Assembly: GCA_026128865.1 (NCBI GenBank)
Contig: JAHCJE010000018.1
Coordinates: 1-33,513 of the forward strand
Length of the DNA stretch: 33,513 bases
Direction of reading: 5' to 3'
Source of the DNA: Phycisphaeraceae bacterium
Lineage (GTDB): Bacteria; Planctomycetota; Phycisphaerae; Phycisphaerales; UBA1924
Position 1 is the first letter of the stretch; each line of letters begins with the position of its first letter. The position numbers were made by a program, and so were the translations under genes. Below are positions 25,778-33,513 of this stretch, piece after piece. The notes under the pieces are model-generated. The model ran no database searches. It saw nothing but the letters and a program-made list of their open reading frames with translations, and was not told where the DNA came from.

Positions 25778-26704
25778 ATGGCCGACCTGAACGCCCTCTC
25801 CCTGCCGGAGTTGTTCGGCGCGCTCTGCGGCGACCTGGGGCCGCTGGTGCGGGCTATGCACCTCGAGGACCTGGGGCCGGAGAGCGTGGACCTGACGAGC
25901 CTGGCGACGGTGGATGAGGGCGCGCGGCTGGAGGCGGTGATCGCGGCCCGCGAGGGGGGGGTCGTGTGCGGGCTGGCCGCCGCGCCGGCCGTGCTGGAGG
26001 TGTTCGCGCCGGGAGCGCGGTTCGATGCGGCAGCCCGCGACGGCGACCGCGTGGAAGCGGGGCGCGTGCTGGCTCGCCTGTCCGGGCCGGCGCGGGAGTT
26101 GCTCGCGGCCGAGCGGTCGCTGCTGAACCTGCTCGGGCGGCTGAGCGGCGTGGCGACGCGGACGGCCGCGTTCGTCGGAGCGATGGGGGGGGGTGCGCGG
26201 GCGCGGCTCTACGACACGCGCAAGACGACGCCGGGGCTGCGCGGCCCGGAGAAGTACGCCGTGCGCTGCGGGGGGGGGTTCTGCCACCGGGTCGGGCTGC
26301 ACGACGCGGTGCTCATCAAGGACAACCACCTCGCCGGCCTGACGCCGCGGCAGGTGGGCGAGCGGGTGCGCGAGGCCGCGCTGCGGGCGCGGGCGATACG
26401 CGAGGCGGGGAGGCTCGTGCGGTTCGTCGAGGTCGAGGTCGATTCGCTCGGGCAGTTGGAGGCGGTGCTGTGCGTCGAGGCAGGACTAGTGGACCTCGTG
26501 CTGCTCGACAACATGCCGCCGGCGACGCTGCGCGAGGCTGTGTGCAGGCGCGACGCGGCCGGCTCGCGGATCGAACTCGAAGCCTCCGGCGGCGTGACGC
26601 TGGAGTCCATCCGCGAGATCGCGCTGACGGGCGTCGAGCGGATCAGCACGGGGTCGATCACGCACCACGCGGTGTGGCTGGACGTGGGGATGGACGCGGG
26701 GTGA
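25778..26704 (+). CDS. nadC: Nicotinate-nucleotide pyrophosphorylase (carboxylating)
   Basis: A 308-residue quinolinate phosphoribosyltransferase, which makes nicotinate mononucleotide from quinolinate and PRPP in de novo NAD synthesis. Signature residues are clear: R148-K149 (YDTRKTTPGLR), K159 (PEKYAV), H170-R171 (CGGGFCHRVGLHD), K181 (LIKDNHL), then EVEVDSLGQLE, LLDNMPP and EASGGV. The N-terminal domain (about 1-120) is typical. ATG 25778 is chosen by homology; upstream codons in the same frame run through non-coding sequence. Three G tracts of 8-9 bases (25954-25961, 26185-26193, 26270-26278) lie inside the gene. No nadA or nadB is near. Confidence 0.95.
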   Translation: MADLNALSLPELFGALCGDLGPLVRAMHLEDLGPESVDLTSLATVDEGARLEAVIAAREGGVVCGLAAAPAVLEVFAPGARFDAAARDGDRVEAGRVLARLSGPARELLAAERSLLNLLGRLSGVATRTAAFVGAMGGGARARLYDTRKTTPGLRGPEKYAVRCGGGFCHRVGLHDAVLIKDNHLAGLTPRQVGERVREAALRARAIREAGRLVRFVEVEVDSLGQLEAVLCVEAGLVDLVLLDNMPPATLREAVCRRDAAGSRIELEASGGVTLESIREIALTGVERISTGSITHHAVWLDVGMDAG

Positions 26705-26736
26705 GGCCGGAGGAGGAGAGGCCGGAGGGGGAAGGG

Positions 26737-26809
26737 GAGTCTTGAGACCTGAGACCTGAGACCTGAGTCTTGAGTCCTGAGTCCTGAGACTTGAGACTTG
26801 AGACTTGAG
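26737..26809. repeat. Heptanucleotide tandem array
   Basis: Ten consecutive 7-bp units of the form GAGACCT, GAGTCTT, GAGTCCT or GAGACTT fill 26737-26806 and end in a trailing GAG. A second small array of TCCACTT, TCCACTG and TCCAGTG follows at 26845-26865. They fill the 173-bp gap between nadC and birA. Such heptamer arrays occur between genes in planctomycetes and cyanobacteria. Confidence 0.9.
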
Positions 26810-26877
26810 GCGCATGTCGGGGGAGACGGTCGGTGTTCGGAGTGTCCACTTTCCACTGTCCAGTGTTTACCGTCGCC

Positions 26878-27678
26878 ATGCGTGAACCGCCTTTGACAGA
26901 ATGGCCCGATGTGCTTGAGGCGGCGGTGGCTTCGCTGCGGTCGCCGTGGTTCGATCGCGTGGCGGTGCTCGCCGAGACGGCATCAACGCAGGACGCGGCA
27001 TGGTCGATGTGCGCCGGTCGGCCCGGGCTGCTTCTCGTCGCCGGTCGCCAGACCGCGGGTCGGGGCAGGCTCGGGCGCCGATGGACCGACGAGCACGGAC
27101 TCGGCATCGCCATGACGTTCGTGCTCTACCCGGAGCCGCTCGGCGCGCAATGGCGAGGGCGGCTCGCGCTCGTCGCGGGGATCGCTGCGTGCCTCGCCGC
27201 CGAGCGCACCATCGGCGCTGGCGACGACTTCCGCACGTTCGGCCTGCGCTGGCCCAACGACGCGGTCGATCGCGCAACAGGACGAAAGGTCGCCGGAGCG
27301 CTCGTCGAGGTTCGGCACGGCCTCGCCCTCGTCGGCGTCGGCATGAACGTCCTCCAGGCAGAAGGCGACTGGCCTCCCGACTTGCGCAGCCGCGCCGTGT
27401 CACTGCGCGAGTGCGGAGCGGTGTCCACCAGGCTCGACGCGGTGATCCTCGCCGTTCACGCGCTGCACGACACGCTCTCCATGAACGCCGACGCGCTCGC
27501 AGCCGCCGCGCATCGCGCGGATGTTCTTCGCGGCACGCGCCGTACCTTCACCCACGACGGCCGAGTCTACACCGGCGTCGTCGAATCGATCTCACACGAA
27601 GGCGGTGTGTCGCTCGCTCTCGACGGGGGTGGGCGTGCGTTCCTGCCCGCCGAGACCACGAGTCTTGTGCACGAGTGA
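26878..27678 (+). CDS. birA: Biotin--[acetyl-CoA-carboxylase] ligase
   Basis: A 266-residue biotin protein ligase that makes biotinyl-AMP and attaches biotin to the carrier protein of acetyl-CoA carboxylase. Motifs are ETASTQDAA (33-41), the adenylate-binding loop GRQTAGRGRLGRRW (56-69), LRWPNDAV, GRKVAGALVE with the active lysine, and GVGMNV, followed by the C-terminal cap domain (FTHDGRVYTGVVESI). There is no N-terminal DNA-binding domain, so this is the monofunctional class and not a repressor. ATG 26878 is preferred to an earlier GTG at 26833 because the intervening codons come from heptamer repeats. No ribosome-binding site is obvious. The next gene can start in a GTGA overlap with its stop. 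Confidence 0.92.
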   Translation: MREPPLTEWPDVLEAAVASLRSPWFDRVAVLAETASTQDAAWSMCAGRPGLLLVAGRQTAGRGRLGRRWTDEHGLGIAMTFVLYPEPLGAQWRGRLALVAGIAACLAAERTIGAGDDFRTFGLRWPNDAVDRATGRKVAGALVEVRHGLALVGVGMNVLQAEGDWPPDLRSRAVSLRECGAVSTRLDAVILAVHALHDTLSMNADALAAAAHRADVLRGTRRTFTHDGRVYTGVVESISHEGGVSLALDGGGRAFLPAETTSLVHE

Positions 27679-27710
27679 ACAGCCACCCCACCCGCGTCCT
27701 ACACTTGCGC

Positions 27711-28571
27711 ATGCTCACGCGTGCGCTCGTGCTCGTTGCGGTCGCTCTCGCAGGATTCCCGGCCCTTGCGCAGGCCCAGCCGACCGAGCCGCAGCCCGCC
27801 GCCCCCGTCCTTCAGCCCGGACGCCCGCTGCCCATCAGGCCGCCGCCGGCCCGCGTCCCGCAGCCCGACGGCAACTGGTTCGTGAACGCTTCTTTCGAGG
27901 ACGGCCCGGACCCGTGGTGGTCCTTCGCCGCCGAGAACCCCCTCGCCTGGTCGCACTTCTCCGTCACCGACGAGCGCGCCCGCAGCGGGCGCGCCAGCGC
28001 GCTCCTCGACATGGACAGCGCACGCTACAACGACCCCTCCGTACGCATCTACGGCGTTATCCAGGAGGTCGCTTCTATCACCACACCGGAAAAACTCAGC
28101 GGCTGGTACCGCGTCGAAGGCTGGGAACGCGGCACGAGGAAGCAGTACATTCAGGTCGTCGTCATCGTCTGGAACGCGAGGCAACTCCCCGCCGGCCAGC
28201 GCGGCGTCGGCAACTACCAGATCGCCTACGTGCTCGGCGGCGTGGACACGCCCCCGCTCACCATCACGAACCGGAAGTTCATCATGGCCCACCCTGAGCG
28301 AAACCTGCTCACGCCCGACGACGGCGAGCCGCTCCAGGACGAATGGGTCTTCTTCGAGTTCAACCTGCGCGAGGACTTCGTCAAGCACTGGGGCATCGAG
28401 CCGCGAGACTTCGAGTCCCTCCGTATCCTCTTCGAAGTCCGCTACGACGACCGCAAGGCCGATGAGCCGCGCGCGCGCGCGCGCGTCTACTACGACGACC
28501 TCTACCTCGGGCCGGACTCCCGGCGCGAGCATGCCGAACGGTGGAAGGCGGAGCAGGCTGCCGAGGATTGA
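27711..28571 (+). CDS. Secreted hypothetical protein, possible carbohydrate-binding fold
   Basis: A 286-residue exported protein. The signal peptide (MLTRALVLVAVALAGFPALAQA-Q) is followed by a Pro-rich linker (about 23-52) and a domain of about 220 residues starting NWFVNASFEDGPDPWW. The N-x-x-F-E-x-G opening and the later strands (SGWYRVEGWERG, YIQVVVIVWN, RARVYYDDLYLGP) resemble jelly-roll carbohydrate-binding modules of the CBM4/9/22 kind. That likeness is by pattern only. There is no anchor or dockerin tail. A GTG at 27675 overlapping the birA stop is an alternative start that lengthens the signal n-region. A (CG)9 run at 28468-28485 encodes PRARARAR near the C-terminus. Confidence 0.75.
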   Translation: MLTRALVLVAVALAGFPALAQAQPTEPQPAAPVLQPGRPLPIRPPPARVPQPDGNWFVNASFEDGPDPWWSFAAENPLAWSHFSVTDERARSGRASALLDMDSARYNDPSVRIYGVIQEVASITTPEKLSGWYRVEGWERGTRKQYIQVVVIVWNARQLPAGQRGVGNYQIAYVLGGVDTPPLTITNRKFIMAHPERNLLTPDDGEPLQDEWVFFEFNLREDFVKHWGIEPRDFESLRILFEVRYDDRKADEPRARARVYYDDLYLGPDSRREHAERWKAEQAAED

Positions 28572-28584
28572 TCGCGGGGTGGGG

Positions 28585-29865
28585 CTATGGGCAGCCTTTG
28601 GCGTAGTCGTTGAGGAATGCGAGGAAGTCGAGAGTGTTGATGAGGCCGTCGTGGTTCCAGTCTGTGAAGATGCTGCGGTCGGCCCAGGCGTTGAGGTAGT
28701 CGAGGAAGTCCTGCGTGGTGACGGCGCCGTCCTTGTTGAAATCGGCGCGGCAGGCTGGGCCGAGGTAGGCGACCCAGCCCTCGGAGTGGCCCGCGGGGTT
28801 GATCCCGCCGCCGACGATGGTGCGGCCGTCGGCGGAGACGCCGTAGGCGGCGAGCAGGTACCAGCCGGGCGGGATGGTGACGCCGAGTTCGGCGAGGACG
28901 TCGGTAACACGGCACATGCCGGTTTCGGGCGTCCAGATGTACGCGCCGTTTCCGTTGTTGTCGAGGACGACGGCCTCGCCCACGACGACTTTGCCGTCCC
29001 AGGAGACGCCGTGGGCGCGGTTGCCGATCTCCTCGGGCGCGAGGCGTCCGAGTCCGGCCATGCCGGTTTCGGCCGTCCAGCGGAAGGACATCTGGCCGCC
29101 AAAGGCCATTGAGGATCCGACGACAACGGAGCCGTCGGCGGAAACGGCGGTGGCGTTACTACTGAATATGGAGCCGTCGAGGTCGCCGAGTCCGACCATG
29201 CCTGTCTCGGCCGTCCAACGAAAGGCTTCCGTGCCCATCTGCGAACTGCTTCCGCCGACAATCACATTCCCGTCAGCGGAGACTGCAGAAGCAGAGCTGC
29301 TGAAGATGCCCCCATCGAGGTCGCCGAGTCCGACCATGCCGGTTTGAGCTGTCCAGCGGAATGCTTCTGAGCCTTTGTCGGACTTGCCCCAGCCCACGAT
29401 GATTCGTCCGTCCCCGGATACGTCTCTGGCATCGCTTCGGAACTCGCCCCCAGGCAAATCGCCCAATCCGACCATGCCCGTTGGTGCAGTCCACATGAAG
29501 GCTTCGATGCTGTAGCCGGGTATGACGAACGACCCGGCAATAACAGTCCCGAGTCCGCTGATGCCGAACGCATTGCTGGTGACGGATCCGAGAGGGTTCA
29601 TGCCTTCGGTTTGCGACCATCGTACGGCTTCGTGGCTCGCTGCGCCTCCCCGCGCGCTGTCGCCGATGACCACACGTCCGTCTGCGGCCACGCTCTGCGC
29701 CACGCTGTAGAATATGCCCCCCGGCAGGTCGCCGATGCCCATGAAGAAAGGCGTGTCCTGCGCACTGGCGCAGGACACGCAGAGCGTGAAGGCCCACGGA
29801 CGGACGAGCGACGCTGGGAACCGCATGGGTCGTCTCTGGGGCGCTGTTGCCGTGAGAGTTCTCAT
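28585..29865 (-). CDS. Secreted HAF-repeat protein with GC-type dockerin-like tail
   Basis: About 426 residues. The exported protein consists of six or seven repeats of about 45 residues of the form GLGDL-GG-F-S-A-AVSADG-VVVG, with EAFRWTAETGMV between them. These are the HAF extracellular repeats, probably a beta-propeller. It ends with two calcium-loop units (RADFNKDGAVTTQDFLDYLN and TDWNHDGLINTLDFLAFLND) and the terminus AKGCP, a GC-type dockerin-like tail. ATG 29865 overlaps the stop of the upstream FG-GAP-like gene as ATGA, implying coupled translation; ATG 29826 (MRFPASLVRPWAFTLCVSCASA-Q) is the alternative and gives a more compact signal peptide. Function unknown; probably a surface or matrix protein. 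Confidence 0.85.
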   Translation of the reverse strand: MRTLTATAPQRRPMRFPASLVRPWAFTLCVSCASAQDTPFFMGIGDLPGGIFYSVAQSVAADGRVVIGDSARGGAASHEAVRWSQTEGMNPLGSVTSNAFGISGLGTVIAGSFVIPGYSIEAFMWTAPTGMVGLGDLPGGEFRSDARDVSGDGRIIVGWGKSDKGSEAFRWTAQTGMVGLGDLDGGIFSSSASAVSADGNVIVGGSSSQMGTEAFRWTAETGMVGLGDLDGSIFSSNATAVSADGSVVVGSSMAFGGQMSFRWTAETGMAGLGRLAPEEIGNRAHGVSWDGKVVVGEAVVLDNNGNGAYIWTPETGMCRVTDVLAELGVTIPPGWYLLAAYGVSADGRTIVGGGINPAGHSEGWVAYLGPACRADFNKDGAVTTQDFLDYLNAWADRSIFTDWNHDGLINTLDFLAFLNDYAKGCP

Positions 29866-31220
29866 GGGCCGACGGCCGTGATCATCTTGTTGATCATCAC
29901 GCTGAACGCTTCGGTGTAGAAACTGGACGTGGCGATGTCGTCGTAGCCGTCGTTGTTGAAGTCGGCGGCGACGACCATCGTCGGGCGATCGATCAGCATC
30001 GAAGTGTAGATATAGGCTTCGTTTGCGGACGGCGTCTGGAACGTGCCGTCGGCGCGGCCGAGGAGCACCGCGACCGCCCCGCTCCACTCCTCGCTGCCGG
30101 TCGGTCCGTCCACGTTGTCGAGCGTGACGACGAGGTCGAGTTTGGTCCCGCCGTTGAAGTGGCCGGCCGCGATGCCGTGCGCCCTTATGTTCGCGGCGCC
30201 TGAGTAGAGTCGATAGCGGAGAGCGGGATTGTCGCAGAAGGACTGGAACGCGCCGAATCCGTTGCCGAGGAAGACGCCGACGTACGGCTGCCCGGTCTCG
30301 ACGGCCGCGAAGTCCCAGTGCGCATCGACCCCGAAGCGGCCGCTGACGATGGTCTCGTAGAGCCAGGTCTGCGAGCCGCACGCCTGCGGCGCGTCGATGG
30401 TTACGGGGTCGAACTGAAGGCCGCCGAGGTTGCGCATGGCCGTCACAGAGTCCGCATAGGGATTGGGCGTCACGAAGTCGATGAGCGGTTGGCCGGCGGA
30501 GAGCGCGAAGAAATCGCCGGCAGCGATGTCGCCAGGCGCAACATCCCCTGCGATATCGAGTGCGATCGTTGTGGGCACGAAGATCAAGTCTTCGAAGGTA
30601 CTTCTGTTCTCAAACACCACGATCTTGTTGCGCGGGCCGCCAGCCGGACAGTCGTTCACCGCCGCGATCACGTCGAGGTCGCCGTCGTTGTCCACGTCTA
30701 CGACGGCCAGCCCGCGCAGCGGCGAGCCGGGCGCAGCCCAGCCGAGGGGCTCGTTGGCGAACTCCCCGTTCCCTTGGTTTGGGAAGACGTACAGCACGCC
30801 GCCCCCGCCGTAGAGGGTCAGAACGACGAGATCGGGCCCGTTCACACCCGTAACGTCCGCGAATGCCACTTCGGTAGCGAATGCGCCAGGAATATTGGCT
30901 GCCCAGTGCGGCACCATGGCGTTGGCCGGGTCGGATTGCCAGGTGCCCGTGTTCCGGAAGACTCGAATCAGCCCGCCTGCGACTTCGCTGCCGCACGCGA
31001 GCAGATCCCATCCCGTCCCCACGATCGCCAGTTCCGGGTTGCCGTCCTGGCCCGGATTCCCTTGGGCGTCCATGACATCAGCCACGGCCATGCCGTATGG
31101 ATACGTCACGAACGCGTCGAATCTGACCGCTGGCTTGAACTGCGGCACCGGCTCCGTCTGTCCCGAGGTCTTGTCAGGCACGGCCAGCACGCACAGCATC
31201 GCCGCCAGGAGCGTCGCCAC
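29862..31220 (-). CDS. Secreted FG-GAP/VCBS-like repeat protein
   Basis: A 452-residue protein with repeats typical of FG-GAP/VCBS beta-propellers: MAVADVMDAQGNPGQDGNPE, EVAFADVTGVNGPDLVV, LAVVDVDNDGDLDVIAAV and VAADFNNDGYDDIATS, with Asp-rich calcium loops. The first usable start is GTG 31220, behind a G-rich stretch. It gives an export signal (VATLLAAMLCVLAVPDKTSG-Q) that lacks the usual basic n-region. The same frame continues upstream through one TGA (31233-31235) into an 18-codon ORF with a good ribosome-binding site, so the gene may have lost its original start. It has no dockerin tail or other anchor. The HAF-repeat gene overlaps its stop by 4 bp. Confidence 0.82.
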   Translation of the reverse strand: MATLLAAMLCVLAVPDKTSGQTEPVPQFKPAVRFDAFVTYPYGMAVADVMDAQGNPGQDGNPELAIVGTGWDLLACGSEVAGGLIRVFRNTGTWQSDPANAMVPHWAANIPGAFATEVAFADVTGVNGPDLVVLTLYGGGGVLYVFPNQGNGEFANEPLGWAAPGSPLRGLAVVDVDNDGDLDVIAAVNDCPAGGPRNKIVVFENRSTFEDLIFVPTTIALDIAGDVAPGDIAAGDFFALSAGQPLIDFVTPNPYADSVTAMRNLGGLQFDPVTIDAPQACGSQTWLYETIVSGRFGVDAHWDFAAVETGQPYVGVFLGNGFGAFQSFCDNPALRYRLYSGAANIRAHGIAAGHFNGGTKLDLVVTLDNVDGPTGSEEWSGAVAVLLGRADGTFQTPSANEAYIYTSMLIDRPTMVVAADFNNDGYDDIATSSFYTEAFSVMINKMITAVGP

Positions 31221-31232
31221 CCTAACCCCCCC

Positions 31233-31289
31233 TCAACAGATGATCGAATGAAGTCGCCGCGCGAAGTTCGTCGTGTCGGTCGCTGCCAT
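31233..31289 (-). other. 18-codon leader ORF in frame with the FG-GAP-like gene
   Basis: ATG 31289 is preceded by AGGAG with about 8-nt spacing and encodes MAATDTTNFARRLHSIIC, then TGA. Only four codons separate that TGA from GTG 31220 in the same frame. It is either a nonsense-interrupted 5' end or a short upstream ORF. Confidence 0.55.
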
Positions 31290-31465
31290 GGTCGGTCTCC
31301 TGATGTCCGGAGTGCGTCCACCAATCCGGCCCGCCGCATGGGCAGACCGGGTACAGGATGCCCACGACATCACTATGCCAAAGGGAGCCGGACGCGCCAA
31401 GCCGAAAACCCGAAAAACGCGTGCCGGCGGCGTCTGCCTCGCGGTCGCGCGGCCGCCTCGCACCG

Positions 31466-33184
31466 TCACCACACGAACCTCATGCGTCCGAAGTCCGGCA
31501 CCGGCACGCGGCGCTCCCAACTGACGGCCGGGAAGTAAACGAAGAACGCCTTGCCGATCAGCAGGTCGCGCGGCACGACGCCCGGCGTGGGGTCGAACTC
31601 CGCGGCGACCCACGGGTCGGGCGTGTCCCACAGGCGGCCGTCGAGGCTGGAGGCGGCGTTGTCGCCGCAGGCGAAGAACTGGTGCGGGCCGAGGACGCAA
31701 GGTTGCGCGGGGTGCGTGCCCAGCGCGGGCTGGCCGGCGCGAACGTGCGAGCCGTGGGGGCTGTGCCGACGGTCGTATGCGGACGCCTGGTAGTGCACGT
31801 CGCGGTCCAGCCGCACGCGCGAGAGCATCACGGGTGAGCCTGAGAACTCGACCCGAACGCGGGGGGGGGAGAAGAGCCGGTGGTCGGCCAGCACGTTCCC
31901 GCTGCGCTGCAGGCGCAGGACCTCCGCGAACGGCCGGCCGGCGGCGTGGGCGACACGGAGCGCGGGCGACCAGGCGTACTCGGCCAGCACGACGCGCCGC
32001 CCCTCGTGCCAGACCTGCACGCTCTGATCGACGAACCAGAACTCGAGGTTGGTGACCTCGCCCGCGGGCAATGCGCCGGGCAGCCTTCCCGTGCCGATCT
32101 CGCGCCACGACTCCGCCGCGCTCCCGTCCGCCTCGGGGCGCACGCGCACCGTGACCCGGTCGCCCTCGATCTCGGCCCGGAACTCGTGCCCGCGTGCGCT
32201 CAGCACGGCGGCGACGCTCGGGCCGTCACGCATCGGGCGGACGCCGAACGCCACGCGCACGTCGCTGACCGGGAAGATGGCCATGCCCTGGTTCACGTCG
32301 AACCGCCCCCCGAACGGGTTGGGGCCGAGCGGGTCGATCTCGTTGTAGGAGTAGCGGTCGGTGACGGGCCAGTTCTCGTGGTCCCAGCGCAGCACGGTCG
32401 GACCCTCGCCCGAGTAGACGTAGTCGTGGCGGTCCTCGATCTGCCAGGCGGGATCAGGCTCGCCCCCGCTGGTCGTGCCGAGCCATGGGGTGCGGAACCA
32501 CCGGCGCAGGTCGCGCTCGGGGCGGAGCGGCGCGTACCGGCTGTCGTAGACGGGCATCCACAGCGCCCGCTGCACGCGCTCGGGCTTGCGGGCGATGGTC
32601 CAGTCGTCGGCGGTCCAGTCGCTCTGCGTCGCGTCCGCACCGCGGGCCGCGGCGGGTCGAACGAAGACGTCGCCGTCGACGAGGGCGATCTCCTCGCCCG
32701 GCAGGCCGACGAGCCGCTTGATGTAGTTCTCCTGCGGGCGACCCGGGTACTTGAAGACCGCGGCGTCGAAGCGCGACGGGTCGTACACCGAGTAGAGGTA
32801 CTTGAGGACGAAGATGCGGTCGCCCCCGAGCAGCCGCTTGCTGCGGCCGAGGCTCTCGGGGAGTTGCTCGCCGACGCGGGCGCCGGTCATGGGGTCGGTC
32901 ACGCGCAGCGGCCTGCTCTCGCCCTGGATGGGCAGGGGCATCGTGTCGCCGGAGCGGGTCTGCCCCGTGTCGCGCGGGTTGACGGTCCAGACCGCCCCGG
33001 ACTCCGGGCTGTGGAAGCGGGTGTGCGCGCCGAGGAGCGTCGGGGCCATCGACCCGGTCGGGATGACGAAGGCCTCGACCACGAAGCCGCGGAAGACGAA
33101 CGCGAGAACGAACGCGATCACCACGGAGATCGCGGTCTCCTTGAAGGACGAGGCGGACCGGTCGGGGACGGGTGCATCGGGCAT
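31466..33184 (-). CDS. lepB: Signal peptidase I with large insertion
   Basis: A 572-residue S26 family peptidase that removes signal peptides from exported proteins at the outer face of the membrane. One transmembrane helix (about 17-38) precedes the catalytic serine S45 (IPTGSMAPTL). The general-base lysine is K156 in YIKRLVGLPGEEIALVDGDV, preceded by GDRIFVLKYLY. The last conserved box, FFACGDNAASSLDGRLW, lies only at about 503-519. Bacterial signal peptidase I is usually about 180-320 residues; here about 320 residues are inserted between the lysine box and the GDN box, with beta-rich phrases (RVTVRVRPEADG, LEFWFVDQSVQVWHEGRRVV) suggesting a LamG/concanavalin-like module. All catalytic residues are intact. 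A nine-G tract lies at 31861-31869. No clear ribosome-binding site. Confidence 0.93.
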   Translation of the reverse strand: MPDAPVPDRSASSFKETAISVVIAFVLAFVFRGFVVEAFVIPTGSMAPTLLGAHTRFHSPESGAVWTVNPRDTGQTRSGDTMPLPIQGESRPLRVTDPMTGARVGEQLPESLGRSKRLLGGDRIFVLKYLYSVYDPSRFDAAVFKYPGRPQENYIKRLVGLPGEEIALVDGDVFVRPAAARGADATQSDWTADDWTIARKPERVQRALWMPVYDSRYAPLRPERDLRRWFRTPWLGTTSGGEPDPAWQIEDRHDYVYSGEGPTVLRWDHENWPVTDRYSYNEIDPLGPNPFGGRFDVNQGMAIFPVSDVRVAFGVRPMRDGPSVAAVLSARGHEFRAEIEGDRVTVRVRPEADGSAAESWREIGTGRLPGALPAGEVTNLEFWFVDQSVQVWHEGRRVVLAEYAWSPALRVAHAAGRPFAEVLRLQRSGNVLADHRLFSPPRVRVEFSGSPVMLSRVRLDRDVHYQASAYDRRHSPHGSHVRAGQPALGTHPAQPCVLGPHQFFACGDNAASSLDGRLWDTPDPWVAAEFDPTPGVVPRDLLIGKAFFVYFPAVSWERRVPVPDFGRMRFVW

Positions 33185-33263
33185 GGCGGAAGGGTAGCGG
33201 GGGTGTGCGGGCGATGGCGCTCGCGTGCGCTTCGTGCGCCGTTCGCACGCTCCCTTCCGCGCG

Positions 33264-33513
33264 TCAGGCTGGCGGCGGTTGCTGCGGCCCGCCGCCCGGG
33301 CGTTTGCGCCGGCGGCGGCGCTTGCGGGGATGCGCACCGTCGGTGTCCGGCGGGCGCGTGCCTTCCGGCCTCGCGGCGGGGGGGGGCGCGGACGCGCCGG
33401 GTGCGGCCGGCACGCCGCCCGCGCCGGGCTTGCGCTTCTTCCGGCGGCGCTTCTTCCGGCGCGGCTCGCCATCGCCCGGTGCGGTCGGCTCGGGGGCGGG
33501 CTCCTCGCGAGCG
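33264..33513 (-). CDS. C-terminal Lys/Arg/Pro-rich tail of a gene continuing past the window
   Basis: An open minus-strand frame enters from the right edge and stops with TGA at 33264. It encodes about 82 residues, with acidic/proline runs, a basic block RRKKRRRKKRK, an Ala/Pro segment, a second basic block RKRRRRRKR and the end PGGGPQQPPPA. Such disordered basic tails are common on planctomycete RNA helicases and other RNA-binding proteins, but the domain itself is outside the window. A nine-base G tract (33378-33386 on the plus strand) encodes PPP. It is 79 bp upstream of lepB on the same strand. Confidence 0.55.
   Translation of the reverse strand, partial: AREEPAPEPTAPGDGEPRRKKRRRKKRKPGAGGVPAAPGASAPPPAARPEGTRPPDTDGAHPRKRRRRRKRPGGGPQQPPPA

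Noticed and set aside
26737..26865. CRISPR array
   Set aside because: Heptamer units without spacers and no cas genes; the same applies to the 21-bp and 22-bp repeats.
31233..31235. Selenocysteine codon in the FG-GAP-like gene
   Set aside because: I see no SECIS-like hairpin after the TGA, the position is within a signal peptide, and a GTG start with G-rich upstream sequence is available.

Overview
The window is GC-rich (about two thirds G+C by eye), densely packed chromosomal DNA. It most likely comes from a planctomycete of the Phycisphaerae/Phycisphaerales type. The evidence is the set of secreted proteins ending in planctomycete-style dockerin-like calcium loops (D-x-N-G-D...TLDFLAFLND, two of them ending Gly-Cys), an ECF sigma factor next to a TPR-bearing Ser/Thr kinase, a signal peptidase I with a very large insertion, and the mix of PEP-CTERM, HAF-repeat, FG-GAP-like and fibro-slime secreted proteins. 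The assignment is inferred; there is no rRNA or ribosomal-protein marker. I see no transposase, integrase, phage gene or CRISPR array.

Layout. 1-4.3 kb (minus): a secreted dockerin-like protein, an ECF sigma factor, a cupin and a membrane Ser/Thr kinase cut by the left edge, in one tight run. 4.4-8.2 kb: an ABC exporter (minus) bracketed by inverted copies of a REP-like repeat, divergent from a dicarboxylate/Na+ symporter (plus). 8.2-12.3 kb (minus): a ferritin-like diiron protein, a secreted M14 carboxypeptidase with dockerin tail and a PEP-CTERM protein. 12.7-15.3 kb (plus): an MFS transporter, FabI and a small acidic/basic hypothetical protein. 15.4-17.8 kb: a fibro-slime protein (minus) divergent from MurA (plus). 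17.8-20.2 kb (minus): tRNA-Ile(GAU), DUF502 membrane protein, HPF, IIA-Ntr-like protein and HPr, a regulatory PTS/ribosome-hibernation group. 20.4-25.6 kb (minus): a histidine kinase/response regulator pair and a secreted VIT-VWA protein. 25.8-28.6 kb (plus): NadC, BirA and a secreted hypothetical protein. 28.6-33.5 kb (minus): two translationally coupled secreted beta-propeller-like proteins, signal peptidase I and the C-terminal tail of another gene.

How they fit. Most of the window is housekeeping (envelope precursor synthesis by MurA and FabI, cofactors by NadC and BirA, secretion by LepB) mixed with lineage-specific secreted proteins and their regulators. The least explained elements are the sigma factor-kinase operon without a visible anti-sigma factor, the dockerin-like tails without cohesins, the enlarged signal peptidase, an in-frame TGA at the 5' end of the FG-GAP-like gene, several families of short intergenic repeats, and a set of 8-10 base G tracts inside genes. 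Many very long ORFs antisense to these genes are high-GC shadows and are not annotated.
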